Source of the DNA: Apiosordaria backusii
Lineage: Eukaryota > Ascomycota > Sordariomycetes > Sordariales > Lasiosphaeriaceae
Direction of reading: 5' to 3'
Length of the DNA: 64,000 bases
Assembly (NCBI GenBank): GCA_030549205.1
Contig: JAUKTV010000014.1
Span: forward strand, 496,001 to 560,000
Of this stretch, positions 14,401 through 24,141 are shown piece by piece; within the stretch, counting starts at the first letter, position 1, and each line of letters starts with the position of its first letter. A model generated the notes under the pieces. The model saw only the letters and a list, made by a program, of their open reading frames with translations, did not search any database and was not told the DNA's origin. A program made the position numbers and the translations under genes.

Positions 14401-15429
14401 CTCATTGGCTCCGGCGATATCACGCCGGAGCATCTCGAGCGATGGATCCACGAACACCGTGCCAGCCTCGAGGCTGGGTTCGAGGTCTCTGCCCTTGACG
14501 ACTTGGCCGAGTCTGGCGGGTTCAAGGCGCTGGTGGAGAACCGCAGGACCTACGGACGGCGTCAGGTTCTTAACATCATCAACGTTGTGCCGGTTGAAGA
14601 AGATAGAGCGAGGATGCGGGTGGAGAGCTGGGACCGCGGTAAGGCGAGCTTGTACGCAGAGCTTATCACAAGCGTCGCGCTGGCGGGATTTCTGTGCAGC
14701 CTGGGCTGTATCGGGTCGGCAGTCCTCCTGTTTACGGGCAGCATCTCGCGCTTCCTCGTGCGCCAAATTGTGGTGCCGCGGCCCCTGCGCTACCTGGAGA
14801 ACCGAGAATCCTACATGGGCTGCATGTTAGCGGCGGTGCACGACAACGCGGCTATCTGGACTCTGTACCTTGGCGACCGCGGCGTAATCGACTCGCTGCT
14901 CAACAAGCCGCTGGTGGGCCACCTCGAATCCACCCCGACGACTCGTTTTGCATGCTGGTGGCTTCAGCTAGCCGAGTTGCTGCAGATCATTGCTATGACT
15001 TTTGTCGCTGGTGAAAAGGGGCTTGATGCGCTTGTGCTGCTGGGCCTTGTCCTCGCCATAGCCGGGTTTAGCAACCTCTACGGCTACAATATGCACGCGC
15101 GCAACTGGCTACGACGCGAGGGCTACGAGACGCTTGCCTTCCGGTGCGAGTTCCCTGGACGGACCGAGCTTGTTGCTGCCGTCCAACTACTCAGCACGGA
15201 ACGGCGCGTCTCGTGGATGGACAGCATTATCTCACCCTGTGACCGTCGTGAGGTGCTGTTGCAGCGACTTGGTCAAATAGACTGTAAGTTAGAGGAAGGG
15301 CGGAGGCTGTTTAAGTCTCTGAAGGGTCATGACAAGACTTGGGTTGCTGCAAACTGGCTGCAGGCCAAGGCGGGTGCCAGTTTAATCGAGGAGCGGCTCA
15401 GAATGTATGCAAAAACCAAGTCAGGGTAA
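11437..15429 (+). CDS. HET-like domain protein with C-terminal membrane spans (three exons)
   Basis: My model joins exons 11437-11711, 11804-14007 and 14069-15429 (1279 aa). Intron 1 starts GTAAGT, has branch sequence TGCTAAT and ends CGCAG; intron 2 starts GTAACT and ends CATCTAG; both restore phase exactly. Supporting the second join, the frame after 14022 has no ATG before the conserved coding and begins GTG at 14107. A HET-like core is visible: AVSHLWRDG (about residues 375-383), YWIDCATIPE (412-421) and RRAWTLLEG (481-489), corresponding to the SYVWGD, WVDALCI and AWTFQE motifs of HET domains but diverged. Hydrophobic helices lie near residues 803-823, 833-855, 1022-1049, 1122-1139 and 1145-1164. 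HET proteins trigger cell death on non-self recognition; the membrane tail suggests action at a membrane. Acidic N-terminus of about 90 residues. Function inferred, not shown. Confidence 0.75.
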
Positions 15430-16395
15430 ACTGGCAGTAGAATAGTACGTGCAGGTACCTTGGCAATGACTTGAGAGCATAGATCCAATTTGTACCAGTT
15501 CCAGATCCGCACGTCAAAATCATTCAGGCATGCCTCAATAGCTTCGTCTGAATGAGTTGGCTCAGTGGCCCAGCGGTCGACCCTGCCGTCCACCTAATAA
15601 GTCTTCCACTGTTCAATAGGCCTGTGTTCAATCCCCGTTATGTCCTACTGACTTTCTTCTTTTCCAGCGCTTCCTTCCAGTGGTCTTCCACTGGCTCCCG
15701 CTGTGGTAATTAAAGCTAAGATAACGTAAATCCCAAGCTTGGATGATGTCGGTATAAAGCTCAGATAATGTCGGGATAAAGCTGAGATAACGTCGACCCG
15801 AAGTTTAGATAATGTCGGCATAAGCTTAGATAAGGTAGATACTGTAATAATAAGGATTCAGTTATATCTTATGGGACAAGTCAACTTTCTGTACAGATGA
15901 AAGTCAACATTGAACTGGCGGACCTGATAATTGCCCATTGCTCAAGTGAATCCACATTTCTACTTCAGGTAGCCTTTCGACATGTATTTGCAGTGGAGTA
16001 AAGTACTTCCCTGAGAAAGAGATTCCCGATTTATTTTCTGCTCTCGAAGCTTCAAGGCCATCTTTGAGTCAGTCAGCTCTCTATTACATGTCCGATGCCT
16101 GAAACCGAGCGCTGGTTCGAGAATTGCTGTAAGGCGTTTCGAGGGTTACCTGCATGTAGACTCGCAAATCACGGACCAATGTAGAGAGGGTGTCCAAAGC
16201 ATGTTTGCCCATTAAGGTCCCTAGCTCCTTATCACGTGCGTATCACTAACCAAACATTAGGAGTTAGGTAGTCTCCCCTCCGCTAAGCGCAGAACGCTTT
16301 AAGGGTTCCTCTCAGTCCAACCGTGTTCTTGAGCCCCAACATGTCCAGAAATCTCGCGTCCGGCTTCGCCCTTGTGCCTCCCTCTCCTGTCGACT
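15430..16395. other. Intergenic region with GATA-motif tandem repeat
   Basis: No gene is supported between the HET-like gene and the relic zone. The only structure is the 22-bp tandem repeat at 15713-15843. Confidence 0.5.
15713..15843 (+). repeat. 22-bp tandem repeat, six units, five with AGATAA
   Basis: Six consecutive units start at 15713, 15735, 15757, 15779, 15801 and 15822, each opening with AAGCT or AAGTT, then NAGATAAYGTCGG and a variable tail; unit five is one base shorter. Five of six units hold AGATAA, which fits the WGATAR site bound by fungal GATA factors (nitrogen, iron and light regulators). The array lies between two gene regions, about 280 bp past the HET-like stop codon. 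Whether it is regulatory or a simple minisatellite cannot be told from sequence. Confidence 0.85.
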
Positions 16396-16817
16396 CTACT
16401 TCCTCTGCTGTGCGGCCTTCTCTTTCTCCTCCCGCTCTCGTTCCTCCTGTTCCCTTTGAGCCTTGGCCTCCTCGTATCGCTTGCGCTCGGCGGCTGCGTT
16501 ATTTTCTTCGATTCGACGAAGCTTTTCCTCTTCGTCAGGTAAGATCATGGAGGACATGTTGTGTGCTCTCCTCGGTGATGCGATGATCGAAATTGTTTGT
16601 TGATGAAGGTCCAAGTCTGTTCAGGCCGCAAAGGTTGTCTCATGAGGTCGAATATATTTGGTGAACGACAGTTCAACAGCAGATCGCTCTGCCAGTGAAG
16701 GGTCAAGTAGTATGAAGTGTACGTCAACAAGCGGCGTGATGTCGCTTCTCGGGGTGGGCGGTTTATGGTATGTGAAGATTTTGGGAGTTGCGACATGGGT
16801 CTCGTGTCAAGGTTCAT
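16396..16817 (-). pseudogene. Coding debris: charged coiled-coil fragment
   Basis: From ATG 16557 to stop 16396 the minus strand encodes about 53 residues of charged coiled coil (EEEKLRRIEENNAAAERKRY and EEREREEKEKAAQQRK). The preceding minus-strand frame (16817-16545, MNLDTRPMSQLPK onwards, including EQTWTFINKQF) is different and also looks coding, so the locus reads as a gene broken between frames or with an unrecognised intron. It lies directly downstream, on the minus strand, of one copy of a dispersed repeat (16852-17042). The other copy sits at the same relative position upstream of the STAND N-terminal gene at 32386. It may be a decayed relative, but I see no clear protein similarity. 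Confidence 0.4.
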
Positions 16818-16851
16818 TTCGCGCTAGTGCTCCCGTGCCAGTAGGAGATGG

Positions 16852-17042
16852 CCAGTATAAGGTCGAAGCTGAAATGCCAGCGTGGGGCATGCCACATGAC
16901 GGACCTACATATAGCGTGTGAGCGGATTCGTGTAACGCAAAAAGTGGCTTGAGATACCGGGCGTAGAACTTTCATCCTATCCTTTCGGGGCATGGTCAGT
17001 CGGGAACTGCGAGTGGTAAGTGTCAGTACCTACCTAAGGTAC
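16852..17042. repeat. Dispersed repeat, copy A
   Basis: About 180 bp matches 32461-32651. An identical core GAAATGCCAGCGTGGGGCAT is followed by sequence in which the copies differ almost only by C/T and G/A changes (for example GACGG here against GACAG, CATGGTCAGT here against TATGGTTAGT). Copy A is the less mutated one. Confidence 0.9.
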
Positions 17043-17232
17043 GTATGTTCTCAAGGTGTTACGTGACCGACTGTCGGGGGAGCTAGTCTTTTTTTACAAT
17101 CAAGTCCAGGTACAGCAGAGCACCTTGTAATTTCAGCGAAATTCATTAAGACTACTGCAGTGCTATTGATATCTTTCCTTCGTTATTGCAGACCCATCTT
17201 GAAATTTAACCGCTAGCAATTCTTCCCCGGAT

Positions 17233-17561
17233 CTAAACTCCTTCAACGTCTGCCTCGACGTCCTCCGGACCTTGGTGTCTATCACCATGCTCCTCGTTTT
17301 GGTCTTCTCCATCAACAGCGGCGTCCTCCGCTCCTTGTTTGCGTTGTTCTGCGAGGAGTTTGTTCTTTTGGGACTCTACCCATGACTCTCTGACTGCGGA
17401 GGGCGTCTTATCGGTGGTTATGGGTGTGTAGGTAGGTATGAAGATAGATTTTGATCGTAGTTGATTCTGTTTGACTTCAGGGGGTTCTCTTTGGGCTACC
17501 TTGCGGGGCTTATCCTTTTGAGTACGGTTGACACTACTTGACGGTTCAAATTCCCACTATG
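17233..17561 (-). CDS. 3' exon of an unidentified charged protein
   Basis: The minus strand is open from a TAG just before 17561 to a stop at 17233-17235, and reads as a hydrophilic protein end (EPSSSVNRTQKDK, TYTPITTDKTPSAVRESW, then an acidic tail ending ADVEGV). There is no ATG at its start, and the preceding CCATAG would serve as a splice acceptor, so this should be a terminal exon. It is in the same frame as the acidic/glycine-rich end of the pseudogene at 17689-18748 and may belong to it, but I could not find a phase-consistent donor. No family recognised. Confidence 0.4.
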
Positions 17562-17688
17562 GTAGGTATGCGAAGTGCATGACGGTTTACGTCGACCTTA
17601 TAATTCATATTGCTATCCTATATAAACCAATCCCCAAAATTATTGCTCAGTTGCTGTCTGGAAGCGTCCGCAATCCAAGCACATTTAA

Positions 17689-18748
17689 TCACTTGCCTCC
17701 ATCACTAGCACCACCGCTGGCACCGCCACTGGCGTTTCCACCAGCACCAGCATCACCACCTTGGCCTCCATCGTTATTAGAGTTTTTGCTGTCATCCAGC
17801 AACTTTCTTTTGGCTTCTTGATTCTTCCTCTGCTCCTCTCCCATTTTTTGAGGTCCTCTATGTCTTTCTACATCGCGTCTCGGTCACCACGAATGGCAGA
17901 CATTGCTTTCCGTGAACGATTTTTGAGCGGGGGGTATTGTTTTTGAATAGTTTTGTCAATATGAGGAAGAAAGCTGATTTGTAGCATGTCTCTGAGTTTT
18001 TGATCTAGAGTGATAAAGTACTGCAGTGGGAGGATCAAAGGATTGATGGAAGCAGCGTTAAGATGTAGGTATTTATGCCCTTCATTGCACTGCTCATGTT
18101 CTCATCTCGACGAAACACCAAAAGAACCCGCAACATAGCTTCTCAGTTGTTCGGTAAGATAGCACCCAGAACTTGGTCTCCAACACTTTGTCCAGGCTGC
18201 AGTTCCAAGTTGGATGTCCAGTCAAAGGCCCTCTTTGCGGGTGACAGGTTCCAACATCAAGCACAGCTGATGTTGGCTATAGGTATCGCAACCAACACAT
18301 AAAAGACCTGGAACCAGTTGGTAATCTTGTATACTTCAAAGGCTAGAACTGCAAAACACAAATCACCATACCTTGCAATCAAACCAACAGATTATCCGTC
18401 AAAAGGCTATGATCCAAATTGTCTGGCCAAATCCGCCTTGACACCATCAGCCGCTATCTGACTCCACTCCAGCACCCTTCTCGCCTCTCTGAAATCTTTG
18501 TCGGCACGCAACACATCTATCGCAGCTTTCTCATCCGCCTGCTTGTTTTCTGCCGTTGGGCTTCTGCGAAAGTCGGCATGTTTCTTGTTGGAAATGTCCT
18601 CGAGCATTTGCAATCGCATTTTCATGGCTTCCTCTTGAGCTCTAGCCGTTTTCAAGTCTTGAAACACGCCAGCATAGTTTTGTTGGAGCGTCAGCTGTTT
18701 GAGCGGCTTCTGATCGCCGATGTCGCGTCCAACTCCATCCACGTCCAT
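17689..18748 (-). pseudogene. Decayed hypothetical gene with C-to-T type stops
   Basis: A 113-residue helical segment starts at ATG 18748 (MDVDGVGRDIGDQKPLKQL; later LKTARAQEEAMKMRLQML) and ends at TAG 18407-18409. The same frame then continues to read as protein through TAA 18392-18394, TGA 18257-18259 and TGA 18143-18145, with convincing stretches such as ARYGDLCFAVLAFEVYKIT and LELQPGQSVGDQVLGAILP. All four stops could come from CAG, CAA or CGA by one C-to-T change. After a frame change, ILPLQYFITLDQKLRDMLQ is followed by a further TAG at 17868-17870. Past an A6/T6 run (17844-17849) the frame shifts again into QRKNQEAKRKLLDDSKNS and a G/N/S-rich end at 17689. The ancestral protein is unrecognised. 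Unmodelled introns could explain some breaks, but not four in-frame stops. Confidence 0.65.
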
Positions 18749-19040
18749 AACTTTGGAGAAGTTGGGGAGCACACTGATGATGGAAGATTTTGGTGGAGGC
18801 CAACAAAGGCGCCGTTTTTTAAAGTGGAGCGAGTGCGGAGAGATCGCGAAGAAATGATCAGGTTGAAATGTCGTGTTGGGCTCGACCGCACATTTTGTTG
18901 ACAGATCGTCAGATCAGGTCACGTGCTCCGCCACACATTGAGACATGATGAAATGCCCAAAGATCATGAAATTGCTCTGTTCTGCTGACTAAGGTACGTC
19001 CTCGCATGTCTCAGCCACCGAAAACATCCCCCCCACCTGA
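18749..19040. other. Short intergenic region
   Basis: Upstream of the decayed gene the same minus frame stays open for some distance without an ATG. No separate gene is supported. Confidence 0.4.
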
Positions 19041-19709
19041 TCAAGCAAACCTCTCGGTAATATCCTTCAACACCTCCAGTATCTCCTCCTCATCCTCCTT
19101 CACCTCATACACCTGCTCCCCACTCAACGGATAAGGCATCAGCACCCCCTCCCCATCCAGCCAATAAAACCTCACCTTCGTCCCCTTGGGCACAATAGCA
19201 AAAACCCCGCCCTCACGCGGCGTGTGCCCCTCCTGTCCAGCAATCCCCTTCACGAACCCAACAACCTGCTCCTCCTGCTTCCCCCAACCGCCTGCTTCAC
19301 AATCATCCGCCACCATCACGCCACCAAGTTCAAACTCGTCACGGACTTTGTTGAGTACTCGCATAACAAGCACGGGAGGGTCATTGTGGGGGGTCGTGCT
19401 ACGGCGGGGTACGTAGCTCACCCAGTCCTCGGACGGATGGAAGTAGCCCTTCTGTAAAATTTGGGTCCAGAGATTACGCGCGGTTTCGAGAGAGCTGTCG
19501 GGTTGGCGGTGTTTCTTCAGCTCGTCGTAGAAGAATTTGAACACGGCGAGGTGGGTGTACTACATCGCGAGAAAGGGGTTGAATCAGTTTTCAATTCGTG
19601 CGTGGATTGGATGGCGGGGATTTATGGAGTCTGGCGAGAATAGCCAGACGAGGAGAGGGACTCGCTTTTTCGAGCTTGTAGGATAACTTACGGCGCCGTC
19701 GACGGGCAT
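19041..19709 (-). CDS. Small hypothetical protein, two exons
   Basis: Exon 1 is 19692-19709 (six codons, MPVDGA) and exon 2 is 19041-19559, giving 178 aa. The intron starts GTAAGT and ends GATGTAG, and the join gives MPVDGA-YTHLAVFKFFYDEL in phase. The start is supported because exon 2 alone would begin at a GTG inside a continuing frame. The product looks soluble and globular: an N-terminal helix (FKFFYDELKKH), a tryptophan-rich patch (NLWTQIL, EDWVSYVPRR) and an acidic, helical C-terminus (EDEEEILEVLKDITERF). No signal peptide or membrane span. I do not recognise the family. It reads in the same direction as the F-box gene to its right. Confidence 0.7.
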
Positions 19710-20221
19710 TTTGATAGTGGTTCGAAGTACGTGTGAAGAGATGGTTGTTGGTGGTGTCTATTGCTCAATGGAAGCAGGAGAAAAGGTTCCAGGTTTGTTG
19801 AATTGGAGGGACTTTAAGAGAGTATGAGAAGTCACACAAGACTCTGGGCTTTTGATATGCGGGCAGGAACAACTGATAGCCCCGCTGCCCAGCAACAAAT
19901 ATCAGGCAGCCAATGCGCGATAACTGCAATACATTATGACGTCTCTGTGTTTCAGATCAAGAAGGTGCGGTGCTGAAAATATGGGGCGCAAATGCGGTGA
20001 ATGAACCAATCACATCATCCAAAACGGTTCCGCGGGTTCAGTACCCGCACGCCTTGATGGTCACAAAAACAGTGGGAAATTATTGCGACCCTCGCTGTGA
20101 AGGTCATTCGAAGCTTAGGCTATGCCGCGTCCCTTAGATATGCTAAACAATACTTCCCCATAACAGAGAGTGAATAAGGAATCCCTGGCTCGGCAAGGTG
20201 TGTTTCCACAGGTGCCTGGCA
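19710..20221. other. Intergenic region
   Basis: Promoter side of the small gene at 19041-19709 and 3' side of the F-box gene. No structure noted. Confidence 0.4.
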
Positions 20222-22479
20222 TCAAGGCTCCAACTCCGTGATGACACCCAAGGCCACAATCCCGTATCCAACACTGCGATTCTGAGCCCCATAGAATCCA
20301 GTGATTATATGTCCTGGTGGTGCTTTAAACCGCCTTTTCTTGACATTCCACCGGGTCCTACCCTCACCAAACTGATGCGATCGCCCACGGTTGGTGAAAA
20401 TCTGGTCATCATGTTACGTTAGCCTGCTTCAAGTCCACATACAGATCTTGCAGTGACACTTACCGTGAAAGAAGCCAATGCACCATCTGAGTGTAGCCAT
20501 CCCGAGGAAGATTCTGTGTAATACTTTTGCCAAATCTCAATAGCGTTGATCCTTTCTCCTCCAGGGCCGTCGATTGCAAAGAAGTCACCACCAAGATCAG
20601 AACAGCTATCATCGTCACGAAGCAGCGGCGCCCTGCCAAAAGTGCGGCATTCCGAGGGAACTCTCTCTTCGTTGGTCTCAAATGTCAAGACGTCATACGT
20701 TTCCCATGTTAATCCATGCAAATGTTTGAGGTAGATACCTCCTGGTCCTCCGAAATGGGTCCAGAACAATGGCCTGAATCCCCACTTGTATGAGTGGGCA
20801 GGGAGAAAGAAGTCGTCGTTGAGGTCAAGGTGGGCCGGTGGAATGTCTGGGTACCATATTGCGGAGTTCCTCAGGGTGACGTTGCTGTTCACGTTGTCGT
20901 TGCCAAGACCTTTCTCTTCGATGGCTGATATTTCGAGAAGTCTAAATGCCTGTTGAACCTCGTTAGCCGTACGCCCGTGTTACCAGCTAGTTGTACATAC
21001 ATCAAACGAGACCTCTAATCCGGTGGCCCCAGAGATACCGCTCAGGCGTGTTGTCTTTGCGGCATCGTCAGGACTTCCAAGCCAGCGAGCCGGCCCTGAC
21101 GAATCCACAAACTGCAACGCATGAATGCCTCCTAGACCGACGGCAATGTTGATACCCCTGAGCCCAGCCATGTCCACTTCGACGGATTGCTCATTTTCCT
21201 TTGGGCCAGTGTAGCCGACCTTGACCGTTTGTGAGTCATCCTCAACTGACAATCCGGCTATATATATAAAAGATCCCACTAGTACAGTCGACACAGATAC
21301 TCGGGCCTTGTTACGCGAAATTGGAAGATACTGGTTGTAGACAGGGCGACATCCATGGGCTAACGGGCTGACCGTGTCGTCATCTTGTTCTGCGCTTCCA
21401 CCCACTCGCCAAGTCAATTCCGGCTGCTTCGAATCTCCTGGTGGCGGGACTAAAGGAGACGGACGAAGCTCCAAAATATCGACAATTGGCAGGATATGAG
21501 CCCAGATTTGTTGTCGGTTGTAAAGACCACCCCAAACCGGGTTGTTCAAGTCGTGAATCTTGACACTGATGCGATGATACAGCCACCGCCAATCACGAGC
21601 AGCCTTGTTCGAGCCACGTCGCACTTCAAAGAGCCACGAAAGCTCCGAGTTTCGGCCCATGAAGCGCGATGCCCAAAACTGTTGGCGGTCAAATAGATGC
21701 CAAAACGACCGTGATGCAAGACGGGCGCTAAGAGCGTCATGGGTGGGCAGATAGGTGGCGATGATAGTGCAAAGCTCTTCGGGAAGCGAGAGAAATGGGT
21801 CGTTTCCCAATGGTGTGCCCGATGTCATGCTAGCTGGGGGGACGGGGATATCATAGGTCCCAAACCTATCGCGTATTATCTGCTCAACATTGACAGAAAA
21901 TGGATCCCATGGGCAAGGTGGTGTTGCGCACCGTTCCCCCGAGTTGATTCCCCTCTCCCATGGAAACAAAGGGTTCTCTTTGTAGCCCCAGTCAAGCTTC
22001 TTGGATCCCAGATCTGTCAGAGAGTCGAAGATCCAGAACAACTTGTCGACAGGAACAGGGTCGGGGTACATGGCTTGCTCCAGAAGCTTCCAACAAACAT
22101 TGTGGATGGGGTATCCGTGCCTGTGGTTGACTTCGTATCTTAACCTCCCAAACTGATGCTCCGGGGTAACGGTATAGTCATGGTCATCGTATCGCATATC
22201 AAAGTTTGGTGGAGCGATAAGGATGCCCGAGTGAGGATCATGGTAAACGCCGACTCCTGTTATGGTTATTTTGCTGTCGATTGAACATCGGTAAACTTGG
22301 TACGGAGCGTTAGCAGGTTCCAGATGACGTTTTTGGGAAATTGCAATGTATGGGTATCAGGGTGGGGGGAACACTTCAGGAGACTTACGACCACGGAATT
22401 CATTTCTCCACGTCGGTCTGCTTGGGTTGTCGTAGATGTCCCATTCGCAGATGGGACAAGTGTAGCCTGTTGGACTCAT
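20222..22479 (-). CDS. F-box domain protein, four exons
   Basis: Exons, 5' to 3', are 22389-22479, 21001-22295, 20464-20949 and 20222-20401, giving 683 aa; each intron has GTAAGT or GTATGT, an AG acceptor and exact phase. The N-terminus carries a CPICEWDIYD stretch, a possible half zinc site. An F-box is visible around residues 196-241 (FLSLPEELCTIIATYLP, then ARLASRSFWHLF). The C-terminal half (VGGIHALQFVD-type and IITGFYGAQNRSVGYGIVAL segments) resembles the beta-rich domain often paired with fungal F-boxes. F-box proteins bind Skp1 and choose targets for SCF ubiquitin ligases, so a substrate-adaptor role is inferred; the substrate is unknown. The final exon is short but clearly coding and replaces a premature-looking end near 20419. 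Confidence 0.8.
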
Positions 22480-23415
22480 CTTGTTGTCATGCTGGTTGAG
22501 TTGAGGTGAAGAAAACAAGGGAGAGATGGCTCCTTGGAGAGAAAATGAATGGAATGCGGGGTCGTGGGCGCCTAGAGCGCAGCAAATGATTGGTCAGAGT
22601 CTGTCCCGGCTTCGATCCCTGCGCACTGTTTTCATGAAAAACGACAAAAACACCAAAAGCCCATCGCGTGGCGTATGAAACAGATCCCGTCTTTCCCAAT
22701 GGTCTCCATCTCGGACTTTGTGTAGCTTAATTTGGAGTCACAATACGCCACCAGCCCTATGCGTATATATCTACCTCGCACTTCGGATTTGGTGGGTAGT
22801 ACAAGCGGCGGCACAACGAGGCTTCGTCTACATGATATGTACGGCGTAAACTGACTTGGGCCGTCTGGATCACCAGCTCGTGCTACATACCTAACCAGAT
22901 GTCCTCCTGCAGAGTGGCTCAAGGTGTAACACCGGCGCATCGTTACACCGCAATCCCATCTCCGTGTTTCGCGCTTGACCATTGCCATGGCGTCGACGGC
23001 GGTTGGTGACCATGGCAGCCAGGTTCAGAATCCTGAGGCCCGGATTCTATCACGTTTCTGGATTTCTTCTCGTCTTTGGGACATCGATGTCATGAGGAAT
23101 TGAGTCGGGAATCCCATCAAGTTGTTTCGAATCTCAACGCTAGCAGTTCCAACAATGGGCGACCTTGGGCGGCACCATGATGTCCTGGTCCAAACCACAG
23201 CAGGCACAGCAATGGAGCTCAGTCTTGGATGAGATCTGAACCTATTTTTACAACTTACCATCCGTCTCCTGTCTTTGTATAAAGATGGGAGCTGTGCACC
23301 ATTCCAGCAGTGAAGTTCTGCAGAATCAACACAAACAGCATTCAACAGTTACAACTACACACTCATCTCTTCTAACCACCTCAACTGACCCTTCATTTCA
23401 CAAACAACCTTCAAC
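22480..23415. other. Divergent intergenic region
   Basis: Shared upstream region of the F-box gene (minus) and the PD-(D/E)XK-like gene (plus). A TATA-like TATAAAG sits near 23278, about 140 bp before ATG 23416. No gene is supported; open stretches here lack coding character. Confidence 0.5.
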
Positions 23416-24141
23416 ATGTCTGGATACATGCACATCAGGGCCATCCTCAAGCTCTACGAGGCTTTGAAGCCCGGGAGCAAGGAAGACAGGGTGGACGCCC
23501 TCTGGGCCAACATCCTCCCTCTCTTCTTCCCCATTCTGGAGGACTTCGTTACCGAGACCCAGCCCCACCCCAAGAACTCCAGCGATCTCAAGGAGGACGT
23601 CAGAGTCCGCTACGTCGAGCACAAGACGGACAAGTTCAAGCCCCTCCTCGTCATCGAGAACAAGCGGACCGAATTCGAGTCCCAGGGAGCCGTCTGGGAC
23701 GAAGCCGCCCGCCAGCTTGTCGGTTATCTCGAAATCGAGCGCGACACTGCCATCCGCCACGGATTCAAGGATATTACCCTCTACGGTGCCGTGACCGTCG
23801 GCCGCTACTCCAAGTTCTTCATCTTCCCTCCCGGGTCCAAGACGCTCCAGCCTTTCGAGTCCCTCGACTTCCTTGAGTTCAAGAAGGACGAGGCCAAGAT
23901 CGTCGCCATCCTCAAGAAGATCTACGGTGCGGCTTCTCGCCCTCCCTCGCGTGCTGGTTCTGCTAGCGGTGTCCAGTCTCGCCCTGCCTCTCGTGGTAGC
24001 ACTACTGCTGCTCGCCCTGGAAGCAGTGGCACCACCGCCCGCCCTAGTAGCAGCGGGACTACTGCTCGTCCTGCCGCCACCTCTTCCCGCCCTGGATCGA
24101 GCGGCAGCACCCGCCCTGGTTCCTCTGGCTCCCGCCGTTAA
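23416..24141 (+). CDS. Compact PD-(D/E)XK nuclease-like protein with R/S/G/T-rich tail
   Basis: Single exon, 241 aa, ATG in a good context (CTTCAACATGTCTGG). Residues 1-165 form a small alpha/beta domain. Asp61 in the strand EDVRVRYVEH, then LLVIENKR (78-84) with an E-x-K pair (Glu81, Lys83), and a helix ending EAARQLVGYLE (96-106), fit the core of the restriction-endonuclease-like fold. Similar fungal-specific small proteins are common and mostly uncharacterised. The last 70 residues are repeats of RPGSSGTTARP type, likely disordered and positively charged, which could bind nucleic acid. Codon use is strongly C-ending, unlike the neighbouring relics, which suggests active expression. Nuclease activity is an inference from the fold only. 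Confidence 0.8.
   Translation: MSGYMHIRAILKLYEALKPGSKEDRVDALWANILPLFFPILEDFVTETQPHPKNSSDLKEDVRVRYVEHKTDKFKPLLVIENKRTEFESQGAVWDEAARQLVGYLEIERDTAIRHGFKDITLYGAVTVGRYSKFFIFPPGSKTLQPFESLDFLEFKKDEAKIVAILKKIYGAASRPPSRAGSASGVQSRPASRGSTTAARPGSSGTTARPSSSGTTARPAATSSRPGSSGSTRPGSSGSRR

Noticed and set aside
14107..15429. Separate 440-aa membrane gene after the HET-like gene
   Set aside because: It would start at GTG, its frame is open upstream without ATG, and an in-phase intron joins it to the HET-like gene.
15551..15650. Possible tRNA gene: A-box-like TGGCTCAGTGG and B-box-like GTTCAATCCCC
   Set aside because: The D-arm, T-arm and acceptor ends do not pair in either alignment I tried.
22577..22624. 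GCGCAG...CTGCGC ends around CTTCGATCCC, resembling a tRNA
   Set aside because: Only 48 bp between the ends and no A box; too short for a tRNA.
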